From contig NZ_JAEULZ010000006.1 of the NCBI RefSeq assembly GCF_016793485.1, forward strand, positions 62,001 to 126,000: DNA of 64,000 nt, given 5' to 3'. Position 1 is the stretch's first letter. Each line of letters begins with the position of its first letter. The notes beneath the pieces are model-generated. The model ran no database searches. It saw only the letters and a list, made by a program, of their open reading frames with translations, and had not been told where the DNA came from. This document shows positions 57,248-64,000 of the stretch, one piece after another. The DNA comes from Mesorhizobium sp. (GTDB lineage: Bacteria > Pseudomonadota > Alphaproteobacteria > Rhizobiales > Rhizobiaceae). The position numbers and the translations under genes are program-made.

Positions 57248-57342
57248 GTCAGCCTCCTTGTTGCGGGGCGTCCTGCCGGACCAACCCGCTCTAGAGCCAA
57301 AAGTTCCGGTTCATCACCGGTAGTGTCACGGAGGATTCTTCT

Positions 57343-57768
57343 TTAATCCTTAACCGCGATATCAATTTTCCGGACGAGCTTCTCGGGCTCGGGCCGGTCG
57401 AGGTCGATCGAGAGCAGGCCGTTCCTGAGTTCCGCGCCTGTCACGCGCATGCCTTCGGCAAGGACGAAACAACGCTGAAACTGTCGCGCGGCGATGCCAC
57501 GATGCAGGTATTCCCGCTCCGTTTCGTCGGTCTGGCGACCACGCACCACGAGCTGGTTTTCCTCGGTGGTCACATCAAGATCGCTCTCCGCGAAGCCTGC
57601 CACGGCAAGCGTGATACGCAGCTTCTCCGCCGCGCCATCAGCACCCCGGAGACGCTCGATATTGTAGGGCGGATAGGAATCACCTGATTTTGCCAGACGC
57701 TCCAGCGTCTTTTCCATGGCGTCGAACCCAAGCAACAGCGGGCTCGAAAACGGCGTCATTCGACTCAT
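57343..57768 (-). CDS. Small heat-shock protein (Hsp20/IbpA type)
   Basis: A 141-residue Hsp20 that holds unfolding proteins for DnaK. The alpha-crystallin domain covers about residues 35-128: YPPYNIERLRG, LRITLAVAGFAESDLDVTTE, LVVRGRQTDETEREYLHRGI, and ARQFQRCFVLAEGMRV, ending in GLLSIDLDRPEPE. A 16-residue N-terminal arm starts MSRMTPFSSPLLLGFDAM. Expression is likely under double heat control: an RpoH promoter (57836-57864) and a ROSE-like thermometer in the leader (57769-57829). Next gene is DUF1150. Confidence 0.94.
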   Translation of the reverse strand: MSRMTPFSSPLLLGFDAMEKTLERLAKSGDSYPPYNIERLRGADGAAEKLRITLAVAGFAESDLDVTTEENQLVVRGRQTDETEREYLHRGIAARQFQRCFVLAEGMRVTGAELRNGLLSIDLDRPEPEKLVRKIDIAVKD

Positions 57769-57829
57769 GTAACCGTGTCCTCTACGAGCGACATAATGGA
57801 GAAAAACCCGGATGGCATTTTTCCCGCTG
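57769..57829 (-). ncRNA. ROSE-like RNA thermometer in the Hsp20 leader
   Basis: Read on the minus strand, the leader has two hairpins. The first (57799-57825) pairs GGGAAAAA with TTTTTCTC. The second (57776-57793) is TGTC-G-CTC-GTA-GAG-GACA: seven pairs with one unpaired G, and it buries the ribosome-binding site AGAGGA nine bases before the ATG. It includes TCGCT, matching the U(U/C)GCU anti-Shine-Dalgarno motif and unpaired G that define ROSE elements of rhizobial small heat-shock genes. Length is about 60 nt, near the short end for ROSE. Confidence 0.75.
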
Positions 57830-57835
57830 GTGCTG

Positions 57836-57864
57836 ATATGGTCCGCGCCGCCACCGAGTTCAAG
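57836..57864 (-). promoter_or_regulatory. RpoH promoter of the Hsp20 gene
   Basis: On the minus strand CTTGAAC (57858-57864), a 14-bp spacer and GACCATAT (57836-57843), the classical heat-shock form CTTGAA...CCATAT. It lies about 70 bp ahead of the Hsp20 start codon, which leaves just enough leader for the ROSE-like element. It overlaps the leader of the divergent nucleoside hydrolase gene. Confidence 0.65.
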
Positions 57865-57894
57865 TGTGGCGATTTGCTTCGTCTGGGGACAGAA

Positions 57895-58836
57895 ATGCCT
57901 GAAATAAGAAAGATAATCATCGACACGGATCCCGGCCAGGACGATGCGGTCGCTATCATGGCGGCGCTGGCCAGCCCTGAGCTAGACGTGCTTGGCCTGA
58001 CAGTCGTTGCAGGCAACGTGCCGCTGGCACTGACGGAGAAGAATGCGCGCAAGATCTGCGAGCTCTCCGGGCGGCCAAAGACAAAGGTTTTTGCCGGCGC
58101 CATTCGCCCGATGGTGCGCGACCTGGTCACGGCAGAGAACGTACACGGCAAGACCGGCCTCAACGGCCCTGTCCTTCCTGACCCCACGATGCCGCTTCAG
58201 GACCAGTATGCTGTAGACTTCATCGTCGAGACGCTGATGCGGGAGAAGAGCGGTTCGGTGACGATCTGCGCTCTCGGGCCGCTGACCAATATTGGCCTGG
58301 CGCTGGTACGCGAGCCTAGGATAGCGCCGCGCATTCGTGAAATCGTGCTGATGGGCGGCGGTCTCTTCGAGGGCGGCAACCTGACGCCTGCCGCCGAGTT
58401 CAACATCTGTGTCGACCCGCACGCTGCCGACCTGGTGCTGAGGTCTGGCGTGCCGATCGTGATCGTTCCGCTGGACTGCACGCACAAGGTGCTGACCACC
58501 GCGAAGCGCATAGCGGCGTTCCGTGACCTTGGTACCGCCCCGGGCATCGCGGTGGCGGAAATGCTCGAATTCTTCGAACGCTTCGACGAGGCCAAATACG
58601 GCACCGACGGCGGCCCGCTTCATGATCCTTGCGTCATCGCCTACCTGCTCAAGCCTGAGCTTTTTTCTGGCCGGCACATCAACGTGGAAGTCGAAACCGT
58701 GTCCGAACTGACGCTCGGCATGACCGTTGCCGACTGGTGGGGCGTCACCAACAGGCCGAAGAACGCCACCTACCTGCTCGAGGTTGATGACCAGGGTGTC
58801 TTCGATCTTCTCGTCGAACGGATCGGCCGCCTTTAG
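57895..58836 (+). CDS. Nucleoside hydrolase (IU-NH family)
   Basis: A 313-residue ribonucleoside hydrolase that splits nucleosides into base and ribose. The calcium-binding N-terminal motif is IIIDTDPGQDDAVAIMAAL, with the active-site loop LVTAENVHGKTGLNG, then ALGPLTNIGLALVREP, VLMGGGLFEGGNLTPAAEFN and GGPLHDPCVIAYLL (His-Asp of the catalytic site). I chose the ATG with GGGGA upstream, just before the conserved strand; a longer frame overlaps the Hsp20 promoter. It is 138 bp ahead of pncB in the same direction; together they may feed base and nicotinate salvage. Confidence 0.93.
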   Translation: MPEIRKIIIDTDPGQDDAVAIMAALASPELDVLGLTVVAGNVPLALTEKNARKICELSGRPKTKVFAGAIRPMVRDLVTAENVHGKTGLNGPVLPDPTMPLQDQYAVDFIVETLMREKSGSVTICALGPLTNIGLALVREPRIAPRIREIVLMGGGLFEGGNLTPAAEFNICVDPHAADLVLRSGVPIVIVPLDCTHKVLTTAKRIAAFRDLGTAPGIAVAEMLEFFERFDEAKYGTDGGPLHDPCVIAYLLKPELFSGRHINVEVETVSELTLGMTVADWWGVTNRPKNATYLLEVDDQGVFDLLVERIGRL

Positions 58837-58974
58837 TCTCGGGCGTCGGCTGGCTCAGGCGCGCGGTTCTTCCGTCATGCCAGCCGACAAACGGACGCGC
58901 ACCGGCCAAAAATCGATGCTATAGGCGTTTTCGGACGAGGCTGCCCGCATGCAGGCGGAAGAGGAAGCGCGCCG

Positions 58975-60279
58975 ATGACGAGAACCGACTTAGCGCAGCG
59001 TGTGTACAACCACACCTGGAAGCTGGATCCGATCGTGCGCAGCCTGCTCGATACGGATTTCTACAAGCTGCTCATGCTGCAGATGATCTGGGGCATGTAC
59101 CCGAAGGTCAACGCGACCTTCTCCCTGATCAACCGCAAGACATCGGTGAGGCTCGCCGACGAGATCGACGAACACGAACTGCGAGACCAGCTCGACCACG
59201 CGCGCACCTTGCGCTTCTCGAAGAAAGAGATGATCTGGCTGGGTGGCAACAATTTCTACGGCCGCAAGCAGATATTCGAGCCGGAGTTCCTGGCCTGGCT
59301 CGAGAATTTCCAATTGCCGGAATATGAACTCAGGAAACGCGACGGCCAGTACGAACTCGAATTCCCGGGCCCCTGGATGTACACGACGCTCTGGGAAATC
59401 CCGGCGCTCGCCATCATCAACGAACTGCGCTCGCGCGCGGCGATGAAGAGTTTCGGGCCGTTCGGGCTCGATGTCCTTTATGCCCGCGCGAAGGCGAAAA
59501 TGTGGGACAAGACCGAGCGCCTGCGTGCGCTGCCCGGCATCAGGATATCCGACTTCGGCACGAGGCGGCGTCATTCCTTCCTGTGGCAGCGCTGGTGCGT
59601 CGAGGCGTTGAAGGAAGGAATCGGCGACGCCTTCACAGGCACCTCGAACGTCCTGCTCGCCATGGACACCGACCTGGAGGCGCTCGGCACCAACGCGCAC
59701 GAACTGCCCATGGTTCTGGCAGCACTCGCCAGCAACGAGAAGGAACTGCGCGCCGCCCCCTACAAGGTGCTGCAGGACTGGCAGCGCTACTATGGCGGAA
59801 ATCTTCTTATCGTTCTGCCGGACGCCTTCGGCACCGCAGCCTTCCTGCGCGATGCGCCGGACTGGGTGGCGGGCTGGACCGGCTTCCGCCCCGACAGCGC
59901 GCCGCCTATCGAGGGCGGCGAACGGATCCTGGCATGGTGGCGCGAGAAGGGCGTCGATCCCCGCAAGAAACTTCTCATCTTCTCGGACGGTCTCGACGTC
60001 GACACGATCATCAACACCTACGAACATTTCAAGGGCAAGGTGCGGATGTCCTTCGGCTGGGGCACCAACCTCACCAATGATTTCGAGGACTGTGCGCCCG
60101 AGCAGACCGATGGCCTAAAAGCCATCTCGCTGGTCTGCAAGGTGACAGAGGCTAACGGAAAACCCGCCGTCAAACTCTCGGACAACCCAGCCAAGGCGAC
60201 CGGTGATCGCAAGGAAATCAAGCGCTACCTGCGCGTCTTCGGCGAGGAAGATCGCGTCGAGCAGCTTGTGAAGGTTTGA
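58975..60279 (+). CDS. pncB: Nicotinate phosphoribosyltransferase
   Basis: A 434-residue enzyme that makes nicotinate mononucleotide in NAD salvage. Type I PncB features are present: [20 protein letters not shown] near the start, then [20 protein letters not shown] with the phosphorylated His, [30 protein letters not shown] and [12 protein letters not shown], the phosphate-binding end. Length is normal. AGAGGA lies about ten bases upstream of the ATG. Confidence 0.96.
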   Translation: MTRTDLAQRVYNHTWKLDPIVRSLLDTDFYKLLMLQMIWGMYPKVNATFSLINRKTSVRLADEIDEHELRDQLDHARTLRFSKKEMIWLGGNNFYGRKQIFEPEFLAWLENFQLPEYELRKRDGQYELEFPGPWMYTTLWEIPALAIINELRSRAAMKSFGPFGLDVLYARAKAKMWDKTERLRALPGIRISDFGTRRRHSFLWQRWCVEALKEGIGDAFTGTSNVLLAMDTDLEALGTNAHELPMVLAALASNEKELRAAPYKVLQDWQRYYGGNLLIVLPDAFGTAAFLRDAPDWVAGWTGFRPDSAPPIEGGERILAWWREKGVDPRKKLLIFSDGLDVDTIINTYEHFKGKVRMSFGWGTNLTNDFEDCAPEQTDGLKAISLVCKVTEANGKPAVKLSDNPAKATGDRKEIKRYLRVFGEEDRVEQLVKV

Positions 60280-60326
60280 GGCGATCGCGGCTCGGATAGA
60301 TGGTTGATCGTCCGGGCGCTGCAGCA

Positions 60327-60481
60327 CCCCCCTCTGGCCTGCCGGCCATCTCCCCCACAAGGGGGGAGATCATCTCGTCATCAATGCCCCCGCCAATTTT
60401 CGACCTCTCAAGTCTGGGCGAAACACCGAAGCGATTGATCTCCCCCCTTGTGGGGGAGATGGCCGGCAGGCCAGAGGGGGG
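60327..60481. repeat. Element with perfect 46-bp terminal inverted repeats
   Basis: Left arm 60327-60372 and right arm 60436-60481 are identical inverted copies (46 of 46 bases), each starting with six C's or ending with six G's and containing its own small palindrome ATCTCCCCC-ACAA-GGGGGGAGAT. The 63-bp centre has no coding sense. Repeats with this CTGGCCTGCCGGCCATCTCC core are frequent in Mesorhizobium-type genomes, to my knowledge. The structure recalls a MITE or a large REP-type repeat. It provides the start codon of the next gene. Confidence 0.85.
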
Positions 60482-61895
60482 CAACGTAAGGCGCTGGTTC
60501 CCCATACTTTTTGCCAGCCTGCTTGTAACGCTCATTCCCACAACCGCCTTCGCCCACGCATCCGATCGCGGCCATGTCCTGCTCCTGCCGACAGGCCACT
60601 ACATCGTCGGTGGGGCGCTTGCGGTGGCCGCGAGCTTCCTCGTCCTGCTAGCCGTCCGTCCGGAGGCGCTGGAGCGGCTGGCCGCAGCGAGGCTGGTCGT
60701 CGGACGTGCACCGGAAAGCCTGCGCCTGCCGGTGAGCCTTTTCTCCTTTTTCGTTCTTGCGACCTTCGTCCTCGCGGGCGTTTTCGGCGGCCGCGATCCG
60801 CTTTCCAATCCGCTGCCGCTGACGATCTGGACGCTGCTCTGGGTCGGACTGACGCTGCTGCAGGGGCTGCTCGGCAATCTCTGGTCCTGGATCAACCCGT
60901 GGTACGGCCCATACCGTATCGCTTCGGCCTTGCTGGGAAGGTCTGACGATGCGCTGCGCCCTCACCTGCCTGAATGGGTCGGCCGCTGGCCGGCGGTGTT
61001 GCTGTTTCTGGGCTTCGCTTGGTTCGAACTGATCGATCCCGCGCCCGACGATCCTTTACGGCTGGCTTGGGCCGTGGGAATCTACTGGCTGTTCAGCTTG
61101 GCGATGATGCTGGTCTTCGGGTTCGAGGAATGGACGCGACGGGGCGAATTCCTTTCCGTCTTCTTCGGCATGGTGGCGCGGTTCGGCGTATTTGGCAGGG
61201 GAAGCGATGGAAAAATCTCGCTCGGCCTGCCGGGGGCGAGATTGTTGGAAACGTCGGCGTTGGCGCTGAGCGGCACGGTCTTCCTGCTTTTTACATTGGC
61301 GTCGGTATCGTTCGACGGCCTGTCGAGAACCTTTTTCTGGTTCGCGATGAACGGGTTGAACCCGCTGGAATTTCCGGGACGGACCGCGCTGATGGCGATC
61401 AACGGCGCGGGCCTTGCCATCGCCTGTGCGCTTTTGCCGTCGGTCTTCTTTGCGTGTGTCTTTCTTGGTGAGAGACTGTCGCAGAGCCGACACGAATTCA
61501 CCATAGCTGCGGGCACGCTGGTCTGGTCGATCGTGCCGATCGCGCTCGCCTATCATTTCTCCCACTATCTCACCGTCCTGCTGGTCAACAGCCAGTACGC
61601 GCTGGTCGCCTTCTCCGATCCTTTGTCGCTGGGCTGGAACCTGTTCGGCACCGCGCATATGCCGGTGAGGGCCGCGGTGGCCGCTGGCTCGGAATCCGCC
61701 TGGGTGATCTGGAATGCGCAGGCAGCCGCCATTGTCGGCGGGCACGTGCTGGCCGTGCTGGTGGCGCATCTGCTGGCGTACCGGTTGCACGGAACGGCGC
61801 GCGCCGCCACGCTCAGTCAGCTTCCGCTTACATTCCTGATGATTGCCTACACGGTGTTCGGCCTCTGGCTCCTGTCCACGCCGACGGCCGCCTAG
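60459..61895 (+). CDS. Polytopic membrane protein, unknown function
   Basis: A 478-residue protein with a signal-peptide-like start (RRWFPILFASLLVTLIPTTA then FAHA) and about 10-12 membrane helices. Features include HASDRGHVLLLPTGHYIVGG, LWSWINPWYGPYRIASALLG, FWFAMNGLNPLEFPGR and YHFSHYLTVLLVNSQYAL. I know similar rhizobial proteins of unknown function, sometimes near copper or cytochrome genes, but cannot assign a role. The most likely ATG lies in the right arm of the 46-bp inverted repeat (GGGGGAG-ATG), so the repeat supplies start codon and ribosome-binding site. The insertion may have replaced the native start. Confidence 0.72.
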   Translation: MAGRPEGGNVRRWFPILFASLLVTLIPTTAFAHASDRGHVLLLPTGHYIVGGALAVAASFLVLLAVRPEALERLAAARLVVGRAPESLRLPVSLFSFFVLATFVLAGVFGGRDPLSNPLPLTIWTLLWVGLTLLQGLLGNLWSWINPWYGPYRIASALLGRSDDALRPHLPEWVGRWPAVLLFLGFAWFELIDPAPDDPLRLAWAVGIYWLFSLAMMLVFGFEEWTRRGEFLSVFFGMVARFGVFGRGSDGKISLGLPGARLLETSALALSGTVFLLFTLASVSFDGLSRTFFWFAMNGLNPLEFPGRTALMAINGAGLAIACALLPSVFFACVFLGERLSQSRHEFTIAAGTLVWSIVPIALAYHFSHYLTVLLVNSQYALVAFSDPLSLGWNLFGTAHMPVRAAVAAGSESAWVIWNAQAAAIVGGHVLAVLVAHLLAYRLHGTARAATLSQLPLTFLMIAYTVFGLWLLSTPTAA

Positions 61896-62029
61896 GGTGC
61901 GATGCAGCATCTCTGTTGCCAGCATTTCGGATTGGTGATTTAGTTTTTACACCAACGATTTCTCGCCGCCGCCAGGGGTTGGCGGACGGCAGTTTCCGGC
62001 ATCAACCGACAACAAACAGGGGAACCCGC

Positions 62030-63328
62030 ATGACCGATTCCAGCTCTATATTCGGCAGGAAGATTTCACGCCGCAACACGCTCAAGGGTCTCGGCGCGAC
62101 GGCCGCCGGTCTGGCGGCTGGCCCCGGCTTCGTCCGCTACGCGCAGGCGCAGAGTTCCGCGCCGATCAAGATCGGCTTCCAGGCGCACAAGACCGGCATC
62201 GGCGCCTCCTACGGTCGCTGGTATGAGAAGACGACCAACGCGGCCATCAAGGCGATCAACGATGCCGGTGGCATCAACGGCCGCCCTGTCGAGATCATCA
62301 TCGAGGATGACGGCACCGACCCCGGCCGGGGCGCGGAAATCGTGGCCAAGTTCGCCACCCAGTATGGCTGCGACGTCGCCTACGGCACGCTGTTCTCGCA
62401 CGTCGTCATCGGCTCGGCGCCGGCAGCCGGCGAACACAAGCTGCCCTACTTCGTCGTCTCCGAAGGCCACCATGTCGCCTCGACGACGCTGAACCGCTGG
62501 GTCTTCCAGCCCGGCATCACCGACGTGAAGAGCGAGATCCAGTCGATGGCGCCGTGGATCGCGGCCAATGCAGGCAGGAAGGTCACGCAGATATTCCCCG
62601 ACTTCGCCTTCGGCTACGATCACCGCGACTTCCTGCCGCCGGCGCTGAAGGCGCAGGGTGCGGACGTGGTCGCGCAGATCGCCATCCCGCCGACGGAAAG
62701 CAGCTTCACCAAATACTTCCCGCAGATTCCGTCCGACACCGACGTGATCTACCACGTCATGGTTGGGCCGGCCGTGCTGACCTTCGTCAAGGAACTGGGT
62801 GAGTTCTACGGTTCCAGCAAGCCGCAGCTCTTCGGGTTTATCGACAGCCTGGAGGCAGTGGACATCAACAGCCCCGGCCTGGAATTCCTCGACGGGACGC
62901 ACTTCTGGGAGGGTTCGCCGCGCTACGCCCAGCCCGACGACACCGATGCGCAGAAGGCCTATCGCGCCGCCGTCGGCATCGACGACAACGGTGCGTCTGT
63001 GGACGATCCGAAGGACGTCTCCACGGCAGCCCACATGTTCGGCTGCTGGGAAACGCTCTACGTCATCAAGAAGGCAATGGAGGATGCCGGTTACCAAGGG
63101 CCGGCAGACAAGGCAAAGCTCGTCGAGGCGACAGAGGCGCTGACCGAGTTCGCCGAGGGACCTGAGCATCCGCAGGGGCCGAAAGTCTTTAATGGAAAGA
63201 TCCACCAGGTTTTCGGCATCCAGAATATTTCCAAGGTAGAGGACGGCAAGCTCAAGGTCGTGCACAAGACCTCCATCGAAGATGGCCTCTACGAGCCCGA
63301 GGGCGACTACACGACCCAGCCGCTGTGA
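62030..63328 (+). CDS. ABC transporter substrate-binding protein, Tat-exported (Peripla_BP_6)
   Basis: A 432-residue solute-binding protein of the branched-chain amino acid type (Peripla_BP_6). The leader has a twin-arginine motif SRRNTLKGLG followed by an Ala-rich stretch and AQA cleavage (about residue 41), so Tat export is likely. The mature part starts IKIGFQAHKTGIGASYGRWY and has NDAGGINGRPVEIIIEDDGT, typical of this family. Ligand unknown; could be amino acids, urea or aromatic compounds. Its permease and ATPase genes are not immediately next to it; a TA pair intervenes. AGGGG precedes the ATG. Confidence 0.9.
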   Translation: MTDSSSIFGRKISRRNTLKGLGATAAGLAAGPGFVRYAQAQSSAPIKIGFQAHKTGIGASYGRWYEKTTNAAIKAINDAGGINGRPVEIIIEDDGTDPGRGAEIVAKFATQYGCDVAYGTLFSHVVIGSAPAAGEHKLPYFVVSEGHHVASTTLNRWVFQPGITDVKSEIQSMAPWIAANAGRKVTQIFPDFAFGYDHRDFLPPALKAQGADVVAQIAIPPTESSFTKYFPQIPSDTDVIYHVMVGPAVLTFVKELGEFYGSSKPQLFGFIDSLEAVDINSPGLEFLDGTHFWEGSPRYAQPDDTDAQKAYRAAVGIDDNGASVDDPKDVSTAAHMFGCWETLYVIKKAMEDAGYQGPADKAKLVEATEALTEFAEGPEHPQGPKVFNGKIHQVFGIQNISKVEDGKLKVVHKTSIEDGLYEPEGDYTTQPL

Positions 63329-63343
63329 AGATCGCTTGATGGC

Positions 63344-63377
63344 AGGTACTGAAAACGTATATACGTTTTCAGTACCT
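63344..63377. promoter_or_regulatory. Perfect 34-bp palindrome, operator of the toxin-antitoxin genes
   Basis: AGGTACTGAAAACGTAT joined directly to its exact inverse ATACGTTTTCAGTACCT: 17 of 17 symmetric pairs. It ends 16 bp ahead of the antitoxin ATG and begins 15 bp after the solute-binding protein stop. Long perfect palindromes in front of ParD/RelB-type genes are typical autoregulatory sites. The AT-rich centre could also hold the -10 region. Confidence 0.85.
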
Positions 63378-63392
63378 TTCCAGGAGTGTGCC

Positions 63393-63683
63393 ATGGCCAA
63401 GGAAGCCGTTTTCACGATGAAGCTCGAGCCTGAACTCAGGGACGCGTTCGCAGCTGAAGCGGCGGCGCTCGATCGCCCTGCTTCCCAGGTCGTTCGGGAA
63501 CTGATGCGTGACTTTGTCAAGAAACAGGCCGAGGAGCGCAGCTACGCCGATTTCTACCGGCGCAAGGTAGAAAAGGCGCGCCGCTCAATCGATGCCGGCA
63601 TCGGACGTTCAGATGAAGAGGTACGGGCGGACGCTGCCAAGAGGATCGCCGGGTACCGCAAACTTGGCAGGAAATCTGCGTGA
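63393..63683 (+). CDS. Antitoxin, ribbon-helix-helix type (ParD/RelB-like)
   Basis: A 96-residue antitoxin. The N-terminal half is a ribbon-helix-helix DNA-binding fold (AVFTMKLEPELRDAFAAEAA, ALDRPASQVVRELMRDFVKK), where the beta strand and Arg/Lys contacts would bind the 34-bp palindrome just upstream. The C-terminal half (YADFYRRKVEKARRSIDAG, SDEEVRADAAKRI) is charged and helical, as in toxin-neutralising tails. CAGGAG precedes the ATG. It overlaps the toxin by 4 bp. Confidence 0.88.
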   Translation: MAKEAVFTMKLEPELRDAFAAEAAALDRPASQVVRELMRDFVKKQAEERSYADFYRRKVEKARRSIDAGIGRSDEEVRADAAKRIAGYRKLGRKSA

Positions 63684-63970
63684 AAATCAGATGGTCGCCT
63701 GAAGCCGAAAGGGACAGGTGGGAGATCACTGACTATATAGCCGAAGAGAATCCCGCCGCCGCAGAGAAGATGAGCCGGCTGTTCGACAAGGGCCTCGATC
63801 GCATTGCCAGATTTCCTCTGTCGGCTAGGCAAGGCATGATCCCTAACTCGCGTGAGCTGATCCCTCATCCCAGCTATCGTATCGTCTACGAGATCCGAGA
63901 AGACACGATCTGGGTTGCAGCCTTGTTTCACACCTCTCGCCAGTGGCCACCCGTCGAGGACGAAAGCTGA
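63680..63970 (+). CDS. ParE/RelE-family toxin
   Basis: A 96-residue toxin of the ParE/RelE superfamily. It has the fold signature IRWSPEAERDRWEITDYIAE, then FPLSARQGMIPNSRELIPHP and SYRIVYEIREDTIWVAALFH, ending TSRQWPPV; the YRIVYEI strand and the final His-Thr-Ser-Arg are typical of ParE-type toxins. The start is a GTG in a 4-bp overlap with the antitoxin stop. Its target (gyrase or ribosome-bound mRNA) cannot be fixed by sequence alone. The next gene begins directly after its stop. Confidence 0.88.
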   Translation: MKIRWSPEAERDRWEITDYIAEENPAAAEKMSRLFDKGLDRIARFPLSARQGMIPNSRELIPHPSYRIVYEIREDTIWVAALFHTSRQWPPVEDES

Positions 63971-64000
63971 ATGGCGTTCGGTCCGCATCTTCTTCTCGCG
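63971..64000 (+). CDS. Start of a gene cut by the window edge
   Basis: An ATG directly after the toxin stop (TGA-ATG) opens a frame MAFGPHLLLA that runs to the end of the window without a stop. It could be the next ABC-transport gene belonging to the solute-binding protein upstream, or another gene. Only ten codons are visible, so nothing more can be said. Confidence 0.3.
   Translation, partial: MAFGPHLLLA

Noticed and set aside
62066-63520. Long minus-strand frame opposite the solute-binding protein
   Set aside because: Antisense shadow; Val/Asp/Arg-rich with no domain, and it would run through the TA operator.

Overview
The window looks like chromosomal DNA of a Rhizobiales alphaproteobacterium, most likely a Mesorhizobium-like member of the Phyllobacteriaceae. 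This is inferred from the high G+C coding style, OlsB and PmtA lipid genes, alphaproteobacterial RpoH and LexA motifs, a ROSE-like RNA thermometer in front of an Hsp20 gene, and short palindromic repeats of the kind scattered through rhizobial genomes. I see no rRNA, tRNA, CRISPR array, transposase, integrase or replication origin.

Layout. 0-4.3 kb: a small exported protein and a drug-type ABC exporter (TetR regulator, HlyD adaptor, ATPase, permease) on the minus strand. 4.3-7.5 kb: a plus-strand set of CYTH, CHAD, a permuted papain-like protein and an LD-carboxypeptidase. 7.5-12.3 kb: a SulP transporter with an XRE regulator, a PAP2 phosphatase, a small DMT-type membrane protein and a GGDEF/EAL protein. 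12.4-16.4 kb: a polytopic GT-C-like protein divergent from a tightly overlapping GT2 / methyltransferase / small-flippase operon, probably a cell-surface glycan module. 16.5-23.8 kb: gshB, comM with an alphaproteobacterial LexA box, a transglutaminase-like protease, phaZ, a DUF1330 protein, pyrF, an FMN reductase and pmtA. 23.9-27.3 kb: dnaJ and dnaK with a very good RpoH promoter. 27.3-32.6 kb: a YbhN-type membrane protein, MarR-GNAT, two oxidoreductases and an AT-rich spot with a NYN-domain protein.

32.8-40.2 kb is the translation block: pheT, pheS, an overlapping kinase-like gene, rplT, rpmI, two tandem methyltransferase-like membrane proteins, and infC starting at an AUU codon. 40.3-50.5 kb holds a hydrolase, grpE, a TRIC-type channel, olsB, a hybrid histidine kinase, lspA, two RNA methyltransferase-type genes, an ornithine cyclodeaminase family protein, a LapA-domain protein and ihfB. 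50.5-56.9 kb carries sppA and the conserved lptC-lptA-lptB-rpoN-hpf-ptsN series. 57-60.3 kb has DUF1150, Hsp20, a nucleoside hydrolase and pncB. The end holds a membrane protein whose start lies in a repeat arm, a Tat-exported ABC solute-binding protein, and a ParD/ParE-type toxin-antitoxin pair behind a perfect 34-bp palindrome.

Three themes link the genes. Heat shock: dnaK, dnaJ, grpE and Hsp20 are all here, three of the transcription units have RpoH-like promoters, and Hsp20 also has the thermometer. Envelope: Lpt transport, OlsB and PmtA lipids, LdcA, LspA, SppA and the glycan module. Local autoregulation: inverted repeats sit in front of the TetR, XRE, MarR and antitoxin genes. Most of the window is conserved core genome. 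The least described parts are the glycan module, the CYTH/CHAD/protease group, the AT-rich NYN locus and the repeats that supply a start or a stop codon to neighbouring genes.
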